Positions 11,011-19,275 of a DNA stretch of 64,000 nt are shown piece by piece. Origin of the DNA: Eledone cirrhosa (Eukaryota > Mollusca > Cephalopoda > Octopoda > Eledonidae); the NCBI GenBank assembly GCA_964016885.1, contig OZ024740.1, positions 1,464,595 to 1,528,594 on the forward strand, read 5' to 3'. Position numbers and translations under genes: made by a program. The notes under the pieces are model-generated. The model was not told the origin of the DNA. It did no database searches and worked only from the letters and a program-made list of their open reading frames with translations. Position 1 is the first letter of the stretch. Every line of letters starts with the position of its first letter.

Positions 11011-11343
11011 GGCTTAGTGGTTAGAGCATTGACCTTGCAATCGAAAGGTTGTGAGTTCAATTCTCATACTGGGTGATGTGTTGTTTCCTTGAGCAAGACA
11101 CTTTATTTCACATTGCTCCAGTTTACTCAGCTGTAGAAATGATAGGGACTGGGGCCCATATCATTCCACTGCAAAGTGGTCGTGGAGGTGCCATGGCAAA
11201 AAAGCACCCAGCACTCACTGTAAATGAGGTTGGTGTTAGGAAGGGCATCCAGCTGTAGAAATCAAGCCAGAATCAGTTCCCGTCCCACCCTTGCAAGCAG
11301 GGAAAAGTGGACATAAAATGAAATGATGATGAAATGATGATAT
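11011..11343 (+). mobile_element. tRNA-derived SINE, family B, right copy
   Basis: An almost complete mirror image of the left copy. It starts GGCTTAGTGGTTAGAGCATT and ends with GCAAGCAGGGAAAAGTGG and GATGATGAAATGATGAT. It lacks the first ten bases of the left copy, which form the spacer ATGTGCCTCG at 11001-11010. The two arms differ at scattered sites (for example ACCGGG versus ACTGGG), so they are diverged copies, not a perfect cruciform. Confidence 0.88.
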
Positions 11344-11348
11344 ATATC

Positions 11349-11372
11349 CTAAATGGACGGTAGTCCGTTTAG
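11349..11372. other. Short perfect-stem hairpin at the edge of the low-GC gene block
   Basis: CTAAATGGAC and GTCCGTTTAG are separated by GGTA, giving a 10-bp stem with one G-T wobble and a 4-base loop. It lies just after the (AT)-rich end of the SINE and before the unique region holding the SGNH-like gene. It could be an element terminus; nothing else supports that. Confidence 0.5.
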
Positions 11373-12295
11373 TAATATTGTTGTGGTCGTGTTTTCATTG
11401 GCAATCGTCTGTTTACGACAGTACAGCGCGGCTCTACTTTATTTAACTGAGATAAAACTTATATGAGCATGAACAGTAGAACATTACGCATCTTTTGGCT
11501 TAAAAATCTAGAAATTTGGTCCAGCGGGAAAAAGTTTATAATCAAAGTTTGCTGATAAATCTTGTGTTCAAGTGAGTGAGTAGTAAGCGTGACGCTAGGG
11601 GAGGTAATCCAGAAATGACGAATTATTTTCGGCGGAACTCTTGTGATTGTGATTACGTTAGTCAAATGTAGTCAAATCGCCGAATCCCCTCCTCCTAATT
11701 GACTACGTCATTTCTAACGGCCCTACTTGCGTCAGTGTGAAACATTACTTCACTTTTCACTGCTAAAATGCTTTTTAAATACTTCGTTAAAAATTTATGT
11801 TTATTATCAAAGCTATTTTTTGTACCAATCTATCAATAGTTTGCGAAAATATAGGTAAACATGTGAATTACATTTTTTTTAATCTCATCGATCGCTTTGT
11901 CGCACCGACTGTGACACTGTCTGCTGTCTGTCTGACTGACACCTTTGTCGGACCGACACCTCTGTTCAAGCGGACAACTTTGTGTCACTGACACCTTTGT
12001 TCGTGCCGGCATCTCTGCAAAACACCGATGACAACAACCAGACCAAAATTTCACTTCATTCTTCATTCTTCTTCAAGACCGATCGCCGACCGATCGTATC
12101 GGTTACTCTTCATATACCAGGTATTCAACAGATAGTTTGCACTTCTAGTATTATTAAGAGTCGTGCGATTTTTTGTACCGATAGGTGTGAATAGTGCGCT
12201 ATATTTTTGTACCGATAGGTGCGAATAGTGCGATAGGTGTGAATGGTGTACAATATTTTCTGAGATTTGCATCCACTAATTTCGCTTAATTAAAA
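11373..12295. other. Unique non-coding region upstream of the SGNH-like gene
   Basis: No confident gene is seen. It contains a degenerate repeat of about 24 bp around 11934-12014 (TGACACCTTTGTCGG, CCGACACCTCTGTTC, TGACACCTTTGTTCG). Two to three short direct repeats lie at 12170-12250 (TTTTTGTACCGATAGGTG followed by GAATAGTGCG). These could be promoter or 5' UTR elements of the gene starting at 12296, or missed upstream exons. Confidence 0.5.
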
Positions 12296-13091
12296 ATGAT
12301 GTTTCGCGGCTTTTTGATCGGCTTATTCATTTTTTCCATGGCACGGAAATGGAGTATTTCCATTTCGAATCAAAACTTTTCACTAAAATCGAGCAATTGG
12401 ACTGATCAAATTCACATTCATGCCAGTTTTTACAAATCCATAATTAGAAATGTGGCGAAATCGAATGACCAGAAGGTATAAAAATATTAATTCAAATGTA
12501 TTTACTTATCATACCAACAAAAATACTTAGATATTTTGTATACCTGGGGCCCGTCAGGGCCAGGTAATGTTAATCGCCAACATTGTTATCTGTTGTCCTT
12601 TTGTGAAAGTATTGGTGGTTCATGTCGGCTCTAATGATCTGAATCCTCGTCGCACCGTTGGCACTACAAAGCTGTGCAAAGTAATACAATAATTTTTGCC
12701 CAAGTATTTTTTATTAATCATTTATTTGTAAATTAAGGACAAAGTGCCCATTCGAGGCACAAAACCGGAAAAACAGGGGAAGAGTCTCTTTGCAAGGCTA
12801 CAGAAAATAGCGGAAAAGCACCACTGTACACCCATTTTCTACTGTGGTGTCATTCCACGTCCACAAAGTGTAATTGAAAATAAAAATGACTTGGGCAAGA
12901 GAAATTCTCGTTTGGAAAAGTTTAATTACTGCATGAAAGAAATGATTCAAAAATTGAACTTGCCCAATCTTCACAACATTGAAAATTGGTCAAAATTTGA
13001 CAAATCTGACTTCAAACCAGATATGATTCATTTGAACAATGTTGGAAATCTTAAATTGACACAAATTTTTGCCAATGTTTTTGCCACCTGA
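12296..13091 (+). CDS. SGNH/GDSL-hydrolase-like protein, three exons with tiny phase-0 introns
   Basis: Proposed exons are 12296-12475, 12531-12680 and 12738-13091, giving 227 residues. Intron 1 (12476-12530, 55 nt) runs GTATAA...CTTAG and intron 2 (12681-12737, 57 nt) runs GTAATA...TTAAG. Both fall between codons and remove in-frame stops. The product shows three SGNH blocks: FCIPGARQGQV (block II glycine) at about 62-72, VVHVGSNDL (block III, GxND-type) at about 89-97, and DMIHLNNVGN (block V catalytic DxxH) at 205-214. A clear block I (GDS) is not in exon 1, so an upstream exon may be missing or the protein may be inactive. The poly(A) signal AATAAA lies at about 13128. Esterase-like SGNH domains occur in free enzymes and in some retroelement ORF1 proteins; introns argue against a simple LINE copy. 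The substrate is unknown. Confidence 0.6.
12476..12530 (+). other. Predicted 55-nt intron 1 of the SGNH-like gene
   Basis: Donor AAG|GTATAA, acceptor ATACTTAG|ATA, AT-rich interior. Removing it joins residue 60 to IFCIPGARQG without changing the frame and skips TAA and TAG stops. Confidence 0.6.
12681..12737 (+). other. Predicted 57-nt intron 2 of the SGNH-like gene
   Basis: Donor TGCAAA|GTAATA, acceptor AAATTAAG|GACAAAG, AT-rich interior with stops. Splicing restores one reading frame from the HVGSNDL block to the DxxH block. Confidence 0.65.
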
Positions 13092-13127
13092 TCCTTGTTC
13101 TATGGCTGACTGACTAATTTTGTGACT

Positions 13128-13133
13128 TAATAA
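13128..13133 (+). terminator. Poly(A) signal of the SGNH-like gene
   Basis: AATAAA in GACTTAATAAAATGTC, about 37 bp after the stop codon, a usual distance for a compact 3' UTR. Confidence 0.55.
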
Positions 13134-13139
13134 AATGTC

Positions 13140-13215
13140 ATCATACTAGTAATGCACAATGGTCATTTTTAAATTTAAATTTTATTAAATAGTTGTTGCT
13201 TGCATTGCCTTAAAA
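13140..13215. repeat. Direct repeat flanking the minus-strand hypothetical gene, copy 1
   Basis: It contains AGTAATGCACAATGGTCATT and the exact core TAGTTGTTGCTTGCATTGCC followed by TTAAAA. The second copy is at 13838-13900. The two copies bracket the unrecognised gene. Confidence 0.75.
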
Positions 13216-13271
13216 TAGTAACAAGAATGTACACATACTTTTTAAAAATACATCATTATCAGTCAAATCAG

Positions 13272-13733
13272 TCAAATGTCACTAAAAGCCAGGTGGTCGA
13301 TAACAACTTCTATAAGATTAGTTACATGCTCACACATTGGATCACCTCTCATCAATGGCATTGGGTGTCTGAGATAATCGTGGAGATAACTGATGAAATC
13401 ACAAATGAAGTGATGGTCTTCCAGTGTGAACAACTCCCTATATCCATTGATATATGTGATGTCTTCCGATTCATAGGTGCATTTTATGAGGAACTCCATG
13501 CATCCGATTTTCAGTGATTCAATGGGCATTTTATCAGAGTTGATAAGGTATTTGATGACGTTTTGCTTTGTAAATAAATTGGAGAAAATCACTGCAGTCA
13601 AAGTCATTTCTTTGCATGGGTTTTTGTCCATTCTAAAAAAGTTAAAATGATAAAGTATTACTACTATATAACTTACATCTATTGTTGTAACACCATTGAA
13701 ATGCACAAGTTTCACCAATTCACTATTATGCAC
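13272..13733 (-). CDS. Hypothetical protein, convergent to the SGNH-like gene
   Basis: An unrecognised minus-strand open frame of 153 residues. Within it, 13633-13676 reads as a canonical 44-nt intron (GTAAGT...TTTTTTAG on the minus strand), which is not a multiple of three. The likelier coding start is therefore the ATG at 13631-13629, MDKNPCKEMTLTAV, giving 119 residues, with the upstream part as spliced 5' UTR. The product is acidic and histidine-rich (FTLEDHHFICDFISYLHDYL) with a C-terminus CEHVTNLIEVVIDHLAF. A minus-strand AATAAA lies at 13179-13184. Its convergent arrangement, AT-rich composition and very small intron match the SGNH-like gene, so both may belong to one unit. No function is proposed. 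Confidence 0.4.
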   Translation of the reverse strand: MHNSELVKLVHFNGVTTIDVSYIVVILYHFNFFRMDKNPCKEMTLTAVIFSNLFTKQNVIKYLINSDKMPIESLKIGCMEFLIKCTYESEDITYINGYRELFTLEDHHFICDFISYLHDYLRHPMPLMRGDPMCEHVTNLIEVVIDHLAFSDI

Positions 13734-13837
13734 TAATCATCTCAAATGCATTCATGATTTACTAGCTTTGTCATTAAGCCAGTTGCCTCAACTAGATTGC
13801 AATTATACTCAAAAGAACTTTAAAATGTCAATCACTT

Positions 13838-13900
13838 GTCAGTAATTCACTATGATCATTTAATTATTAGATAGTTGTTGCTTGCATTGCCTTAAAAAAT
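13838..13900. repeat. Direct repeat flanking the minus-strand hypothetical gene, copy 2
   Basis: AGTAATTCACTATGATCATT and the same core TAGTTGTTGCTTGCATTGCC, ending immediately before the left arm of the foldback element. It may be a duplicated 3' end or a target duplication. Confidence 0.75.
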
Positions 13901-13903
13901 AGT

Positions 13904-14125
13904 AGACCAGATAGAAAAATGCGTACAGCAAAAAAAAGTAATATTGTTGGAATATAAACCTTTAAAAATACAGGACAAGAAACTAAAATAAAACTTTAAA
14001 AGAATAGGACAAGAAACTAAGATAAAACTTTAAAAGAATAGGACAAGAAACTAAGATAAAACTTTAAAGAATTGGACAAGAAATAAAAAATTTTACAATA
14101 ATATTAGTGGCAAAATTTTTTTATT
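13904..14125 (+). repeat. Left terminal inverted repeat of the foldback element
   Basis: It pairs with 14781-14998. It contains tandem subrepeats with the core AGGACAAGAAACTAAGATAA, the outermost copy reading ACTAAAATAAAAC, a substitution also present in the mirror position of the right arm. Confidence 0.92.
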
Positions 14126-14135
14126 CGTTTCCTGT

Positions 14136-14780
14136 GCTATACCCCAGTATCTTCTTGATTAGTGCATAATAATTTTCATGCTCTCATTGTGCGTTGCCCC
14201 TGAGCGGTTGGTTCTGGTTGGGGTTGGTTGGCTGATCAGTTCTGCTCCGTCAGAATGACCATTGCAAGAAGAATTGGCCGATGCAGCTGCAGGTCTCCTC
14301 CAAGAATGCACTTCTGGTCCCGAAACACCAGACGAAGATGGAGAAGACGACCGGGACAAGATGTCGACTCTGACCACCGACTACGGCACCTCCCTCAACC
14401 ACCGGTCCTCCCTCCCTCTGTCCCGTCATCCTCCAGTCCTCCTGCTCCCCCTTCCTGTACCAGAAAGCTGTGGCACGCATTCATCTGGACTGCTGGACTT
14501 GAACTCAAGGACAAGATGCAAGGAGAAGATGGACAGGTTGGTCAAGATCAAGGATGAGCGGGACAACAAGACCGTCCGCTGCTGCTCAAGATCTGTGCTC
14601 ATGGGCCCATGGGTCCATTCACATTATGCATGACACATGAGGCGTGTCGCCGAATGATGAAATAGGGGTATGGTTATGGCCTAATTGGTGTTCAAACCAA
14701 GATCAAATGATCCCCCGGTCTGACGACGACCTCTGAATGTGGAACCCAGAGCCTCTGAATGTGGAACTCGATTTTTTACC
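14136..14780 (+). other. GC-rich interior cargo of the foldback element
   Basis: This segment is markedly more GC-rich than the arms. It has overlapping open frames, 14228-14557 and about 14262-14633 on the plus strand. The second includes LADAAAGLLQECTSGPETPD followed by an acidic stretch EDGEDDRD and a basic KMDRLVKIKDERDNK; no domain is recognised. The first has a proline/serine-rich stretch. Two copies of CCTCTGAATGTGGAAC lie near the right end (14730-14770). It could be captured host exon sequence or the remnant of a former transposase gene. I see no proof of expression. Confidence 0.45.
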
Positions 14781-14998
14781 AATAAAAATTTTGCCACTAA
14801 TATTATTGTAAAATTTTTTTATTTCTTGTCCAATTCTTTAAAGTTTTATCTTAGTTTCTTGTCCTATTCTTTTAAAGTTTTATCTTAGTTTCTTGTCCTA
14901 TTCTTTTAAAGTTTTATTTTAGTTTCTTGTCCTGTATTTTTAAAGGTTTATATTCCAACAATATTACTTTTTTTTGCTGTACGCATTTTTCTCTCTGG
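14781..14998 (-). repeat. Right terminal inverted repeat of the foldback element
   Basis: The reverse complement of the left arm, with only a few differences and a one-base change in an A/T run. It ends at CTCTCTGGT against a (TA)n run. Confidence 0.92.
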
Positions 14999-14999
14999 T

Positions 15000-15021
15000 A
15001 TATATATATATATATATATAT
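15000..15021. repeat. (TA)n microsatellite
   Basis: Pure TA run between the foldback element and the (ATC)n end of the next LINE. Confidence 0.95.
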
Positions 15022-15027
15022 AAAAAA

Positions 15028-15330
15028 TAATCATCATCATCATTTAACGTCCATCTTCCACGCTAGCATGGGTCTGGATGGGAGTTGTCCCACTTGAGGC
15101 AAGATTGGTTGTCTTGCTCAGGACTGTCTGGCGAGTTTTCTACGGCTGGATGCCCTTCCTAACACCAACCACATTTACAGTGTGGACTGGGGGGTTTTTA
15201 CCGTGTTACCAACACGGCCACATTACACCATGGACTGTGTGTTTTTTTGTCGTGACACCTACACGACCACATTTATTTAGGACTGGATGTTGTGGTACCA
15301 ACATAGCTTTACATCGAAAGGTGTGGTGTA
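15028..15330 (-). mobile_element. LINE 3' UTR/tail shared with SINE family B
   Basis: On the minus strand it contains GTTGGTGTTAGGAAGGGCAT then CCAGCCGTAGAAAAC, CCATGCTAGCGTGGAAGATG and GACGTTAAATGATGATGATG. The first motif is common to the SINE copies at 10677-11010, 11011-11343 and 18595-18846. It is annotated as the LINE's own 3' end because it directly follows the coding remnants, but a separate insertion at that point is possible. Confidence 0.7.
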
Positions 15331-15406
15331 GATGGCAGTAGGGGTAGTGGGACGGGGGTGTATTTTGGTTAAGAGGTGCCTACTGACTGTAGGTTTCGCT
15401 TTGTAC

Positions 15407-16066
15407 TTAGGCAAGGCAGGTCTTCTGTACTACTACGTAGCGCCAAAGATCTCGGACTAGTAACATTGTCTTGGAGCGGTGTAAGTGTGTGAGGTCGGAT
15501 TTTATCAAGTCGTCCCAGGTTTTTCTGGGTCTGCCTACTCCGTAGCTACCGTCTATTTTGATCGCCCTGCACTTTTTTATATAGTTGTCATCTTTCATGC
15601 GCATCACGTGACCATACCAACGTAGTCTTCTCTCGAGTAAACAGCATCTGATCCCTCTTATTCCTAATTTCTCACTTAGTTCATTGATTCTTTGCCGTTC
15701 ACGTATATTACTATTACACATCCAATGGAGCATGCAAGCTTCGTTCTTCTCCAATCGGCATAGATCCTCTGCATACACTGCCATGTAACATTGCTGTTCA
15801 TATGCAGGCATCATACAGCCTGCCTTTTATTTTTAGAGAGAACCCTTTAGCGGCCAATAGTGGTATAAGCTCTCTGAACTTTTTCCATCCCATTCTGACT
15901 CTAGCTACTGTACTTTCGGAGCACCCTCCACCACTGCTGATTTTGTCACCCAGGTAACGGAAGGTGTCCACTATTTCTATAGAACCATCTGGGCAATGGA
16001 ATGAGCTAGTATTCTGTGGGCATTTGCTGCTACTTATTGCACCAGAGCACCAGCCACATATAAAAT
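15407..16066 (-). pseudogene. C-terminal region of the same LINE ORF
   Basis: The continuous minus-strand frame 15814-15407 holds QQCYMAVYAEDLCRLEK, NIRERQRINELSEKLGIRGI, ERRLRWYGHVMRMKDDNYIK and VGRPRKTWDDLIKSDL. This order is typical of the region after RT in this LINE type. Bases 16066-15815 carry the join to the zinc-finger part with broken frame. It resembles the fragments at 7061-7777 and 59690-60015, which are separate copies of related elements. Confidence 0.82.
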
Positions 16067-17035
16067 CTATATCTTACTTAGCTTACCTGTGATCCCACTA
16101 CATCTTTTATGCACCCATACTTTACATTTGGGACATAAAATGGAGTTTCTGCCTACTTCTTTCCTACACACTGAGCATGGCCATTTCCCAGATGGGACCA
16201 GTGCCCTATTCTCCTTCCTACATATTAGGACTTTAGTCTTAGACAAGTTAACTTTAAGGCCTTTTGATTCTTGGCCATGCTTCCATGTTTGGAATTTCTT
16301 CTCTAGTTCAGCCATTGATTCGGCTATGAGCGTTAGATCATATGCGTATAGAAGTTCCCATGGGCAGCCGGTCATGCACTCCACCGTTATAGCTTGGAGG
16401 GAGATAAGGACGGAGCCCTGATGAACACCAACTTTTACGCTAAACTCTTCACTATATTCGTTGTTAATTCTAACCTTGCTGACTGTTTCTTTATACATGG
16501 CTTGTATAGCTCTCACAAGCCATTCATCAACACCTAGTTTTCTGAGAGCCCACCAGATAATGGAGCGGAGGACTCTGTCAAAGGCTTTCTCCAGGTCTAC
16601 AAAAGCTAAGTAGAGGGGTTTACTTTTAGCTAGGTACTTCTCCTGTAGTTGTCGTACAATGAAAAGAGCATCTGTGGTACTTTTACCTGACACAAACCCG
16701 AACTGCATTTCATCTAGATCAATTCGCTCTCTGATTAGTTGCGCTATAACTCTTTCTGTGACCTTCATGACCTGGTCGATTAATTTAATGCCTCTATAGT
16801 TTCCCCTATCTATGGCATCTCCTTTACCCTTGTAGCAGTTAAGGAGGATGCTGCTACGCCAGTCCTTTGGTACGACCCCATTCTGTATAACTTGGTTTAC
16901 TATCTGGGTGACCATAGTGTGTCCCACCATTCCAGATGCTTTCAGCATTTCAGCAACTATTTCCGAAGGCCCAGCCGCCTTGCCCGTCTTCATATCTTTG
17001 ATTGTCTTACTTATTATACTACCTTCAACTTGCAC
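16067..17035 (-). pseudogene. LINE reverse transcriptase with damaged motif C and C-terminal PHD-like zinc finger
   Basis: A 322-residue frame. It includes AAGPSEIVAEMLKASG (residues 20-35), the NYRGIKLIDQVMKV block (79-92), motif A LAFVDLEKAFDRV (143-155), and motif B VGVHQGSVL (202-210). Between B and C the sequence is shorter and different from what I expect of the family, suggesting a small deletion. Motif C reads LLYAYDL (228-234) where YADD is expected, so one catalytic aspartate is lost. Downstream, C287-x2-C290-x10-C301-x2-C304-x4-H309-x2-C312 forms a PHD/RING-like zinc-binding pattern. The linker upstream (17415-17128) is rich in RREARR and is probably part of the same ancestral ORF. 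Confidence 0.85.
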
Positions 17036-17458
17036 TGCTGGTCTCTCTATTGGGTCGATGTGGGGGAGACTGTCTTTCTCCCATTTATTCTCCTCATTTA
17101 GTAGCCTTTCATAGTGACACTTCCAAGCTACCTTCTTATCAGCATCAGTGATGGTAAGTACACCATCATCATTAAGGACACACTTCTCCCCGACAATATC
17201 ATGGTTCTCCTTGACAATTGCCTAGCAATCCTGAACACCTCACGTTTTTGGTCCTCGCGTTGTAGAACATGCTTGAACTTTCTTTCCTCTGCTTCCCTTC
17301 TTGCAAAGTACATTTGTCTCCTTGCTTCCCTCCTGGCCACTTGATAGTCTTCTCTACTTCCCCCATCCCGCCATACTTTCCAAGCCTGCTTTTTGGCCTT
17401 GATCGACTCCTCCACCTTACTGTTCCACCACCTCCTGCCTATAGGTCTCTCCTCCTGC

Positions 17459-18345
17459 CTATAGGTCTCTCCTCCTGCCTATAGGTCTGCTCCAGCCACA
17501 GATTTCATCTGTCGCCTTTAGCAGGTTAGCTTTCAGGAATTCCCACTGTTCCTCTATATTGTACGACTCTAATTGCTCTTCCTTACTGTCAAAAGCATCA
17601 AGTAATATGCTTTTAAATTCATTACTGGTTGTGGGGTCCTTTAACTTCCATATTTTTCTCCTGAGGATAGTCCTCTTCTGTTGTCGAGTACGTCTCGTCC
17701 TGACTATGAGGTCGCTAATTATGAGTCTATGTTGGGAGGTGCATTCTTCATGGGGGAGGGATTTAGTGTTTACAACAGACACTCTATCACGTCTTCTGGT
17801 AAGGATATAATCTACCTGGCTGGTATGTTCCCCTGATCTATAGGTGATCAAGTGATTGTCTCGTTTTTTGAAGTTAGTGTTACAGATAGTTAGGTTATTT
17901 GCGTCGCAGAATTCCAGGATTCTGGAGCCTTCCTCATTTCTAGTACCAAACCATAGCCTCCATGGATTCTGTCATAGCCATCACAATGTTGTCCAACGTG
18001 ACCATTTAGGTCGCCAGCAATAATTATATAGTCACTGTCGGTTATTTGGGAGGTTATTTCACGACTCATAGAATCTGTCTTTTATAATGCCAGGCAGTCC
18101 GGGTTGGGGTGGATACGCAGATATTATTGTCACAGTAGTTCTATTGAGGACAAGTCTTATTTTAATTATTCTGTCATTCACTCTATTTACATCAATTACC
18201 TTATCTACCCATTTTTCTGCTAGCATGATTCCTACTCCACCATTGTCATTTCCCACCCAGAAAAGCTTATAGCATCGTTTTTTTACCCACAGACCCACCC
18301 CTCCACCTGGTCTCTTGGATACAACAAACAACAACCTCCTTACGA
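17459..18345 (-). pseudogene. APE-type endonuclease domain of the LINE, frameshifted
   Basis: Three pieces in different frames are seen. The first (18345-18062) includes LFWVGNDNGGVGIMLAEKWV and ends KDRFYE. The second (18036-17994) has DYIIIAGDLNGHVG, the conserved GDxN motif of endonuclease/exonuclease/phosphatase folds. The third (17851-17459) starts near ITYRSGEHTSQVDYILTRR, where the catalytic-side DYIL motif is preserved. In intact elements these form one domain that nicks target DNA for target-primed reverse transcription. The start methionines in the individual open frames are accidental. Confidence 0.82.
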
Positions 18346-18348
18346 TGT

Positions 18349-18382
18349 ATATATATATATATATACATACATATATATATAT
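18349..18382. repeat. Interrupted (TA)n microsatellite
   Basis: ATATATATAT interrupted by CATACA, at the truncated 5' end of the LINE. Confidence 0.9.
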
Positions 18383-18421
18383 GAATGAAAAATTGGCGTG
18401 CTGCGTTGTTGCGAATATGAA

Positions 18422-18594
18422 CATATGAATAAAAATAGACCGAGAAACAGGAAAAAGTCTGTCATCAGTAGCCTGCTGATTCTCATTACTATTTCTTCGC
18501 ATTAAAGACTAGATACCTAAAATCAGTGTGAGCAATAACTTAATTGAGTTGGTGACGGACTTTTTCCTGTTTCTTGGTCTATTTTTATTCATAT
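18422..18594. mobile_element. MITE-like element with about 44-bp inverted repeats
   Basis: The left arm 18422-18465 (ATATGAATAAAAATAGACCG, then AGAAACAGGAAAAAGTC) is matched in reverse complement by 18549-18594 (GGACTTTTTCCTGTTTC, then TTGGTCTATTTTTATTCATA), with two or three differences. The interior is about 80 bp and non-coding. Size and structure suit a miniature inverted-repeat element or a small foldback; no transposase is visible. Confidence 0.75.
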
Positions 18595-18846
18595 CATCAT
18601 CATCATCATTTCATTTTACGTCCACTTTTCCCTGCTTGCAAGGGTGGGACGGAAACTGATTCTAGCTTGATTTCTACAGCTGGATGCCCTTCCTAACACC
18701 AACCTCATTTACAGTGAGTGCTGGGTGCTTTTTTGCTGTGGCACCTCCACGACCACTTTGCAGTGGAATGATAGGGACCCCAGTCCCTATCATCTCATTT
18801 CTACAGCTGAGTAAACTGGAGCAATGTGAAATAAAGTGTCTTGCTC
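18595..18846 (-). mobile_element. SINE family B, partial copy (head missing)
   Basis: It has the same sequence and orientation as 10677-10925: (ATC)n, TTTTCCCTGCTTGCAAGGGT, GATGCCCTTCCTAACACCAA, then up to AAATAAAGTGTCTTGCTC, where it stops abruptly. The tRNA-like head is absent, so it is 5'-truncated. Confidence 0.9.
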
Positions 18847-19275
18847 TATATATATGTGTAAGTAAGACTTGCTTTGTAGGTATTAGACTTTGGTAGTGTT
18901 ATTTTCTTGTATTTGAAGTAAGTTTTGTGTATGTGTGTATATGTATGTATTCATGCATGTATCTATGTAAGTGTTTATGTATGTATCGATGGATACTTTA
19001 TTGGATGGCCGTTGAGTTCCTCCGCCCTTTGACAGGTTTTGTTTTTCATCCCTCAGGGTCTCCAAATTCTCCCTCCTCACCAAGCAAGCTTGTTGGGGTC
19101 GCTAGTTTAGTTGCTGACAATCTGACCATGCACATGTTCTACTGGGTTAATGTTACCAGTAGCACAGAAGAGCGACCTATCATACATTTACATATATATA
19201 TATATATATAGGCACATACATACATTCAGAATATTGGACATTAAATAATGATAATGATGAAAGTATGATTGTATA
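18847..19275. other. Region without a recognised gene
   Basis: It includes a TATG/TGTA-rich stretch (18925-18990), an open frame to 19211 containing DNLTMHMFYWVNVTSSTEER of unknown origin, and a (TA)n run at 19191-19211. Bases 19246-19275 are the left flank of the transposon and match 21677-21700. Confidence 0.5.

Larger units (their letters stand above)
13904..14998. mobile_element. Foldback-type DNA element with about 220-bp terminal inverted repeats
   Basis: The left arm (13904-14125) and right arm (14781-14998) are near-perfect inverted copies. Outer ends read GAAAAATGCGTACAGCAAAA on the left and its complement on the right; inner ends read ATATTAGTGGCAAAAT and its complement. Each arm carries about three and a half tandem copies of a 34-bp subrepeat (GGACAAGAAACTAAGATAAA then ACTTTAAAAGAATA). 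Long inverted repeats with internal tandem repeats characterise foldback elements. The 655-bp interior is GC-rich and unlike the arms. No transposase is present. Target duplications are unclear. Confidence 0.88.
15028..18345 (-). mobile_element. Decayed non-LTR retrotransposon: endonuclease, RT, PHD-like finger, C-terminal domain, 3' tail
   Basis: Read from 18345 down to 15028, the pieces of one LINE ORF appear in order but in different frames. They are an APE-type endonuclease (18345-17459), a basic linker (17415-17128), RT plus zinc finger (17035-16067), a segment at 16066-15815, a C-terminal domain with RRLRWYGHVMR and GRPRKTW (15814-15407), and a 3' tail ending in (ATG)n on the minus strand. 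The 5' end is lost inside the endonuclease at a (TA)n run. The tail carries GTTGGTGTTAGGAAGGGCAT, also found in SINE family B. Multiple frameshifts make it non-functional. Confidence 0.87.

Noticed and set aside
11026..11075. A functional tRNA gene in the SINE-B head
   Set aside because: A and B boxes are present, but the anticodon and acceptor stems do not close convincingly; it is a SINE promoter relic.
11349..11372. Helitron 3' end based on the hairpin
   Set aside because: No CTRR terminus at the right distance and no Rep/helicase gene nearby.
18927..19211. A 94-residue plus-strand gene
   Set aside because: Its N-terminal half is TATG-type low complexity and its end lies in a (TA)n run. 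The middle part is unrecognised and lacks splice or start evidence.
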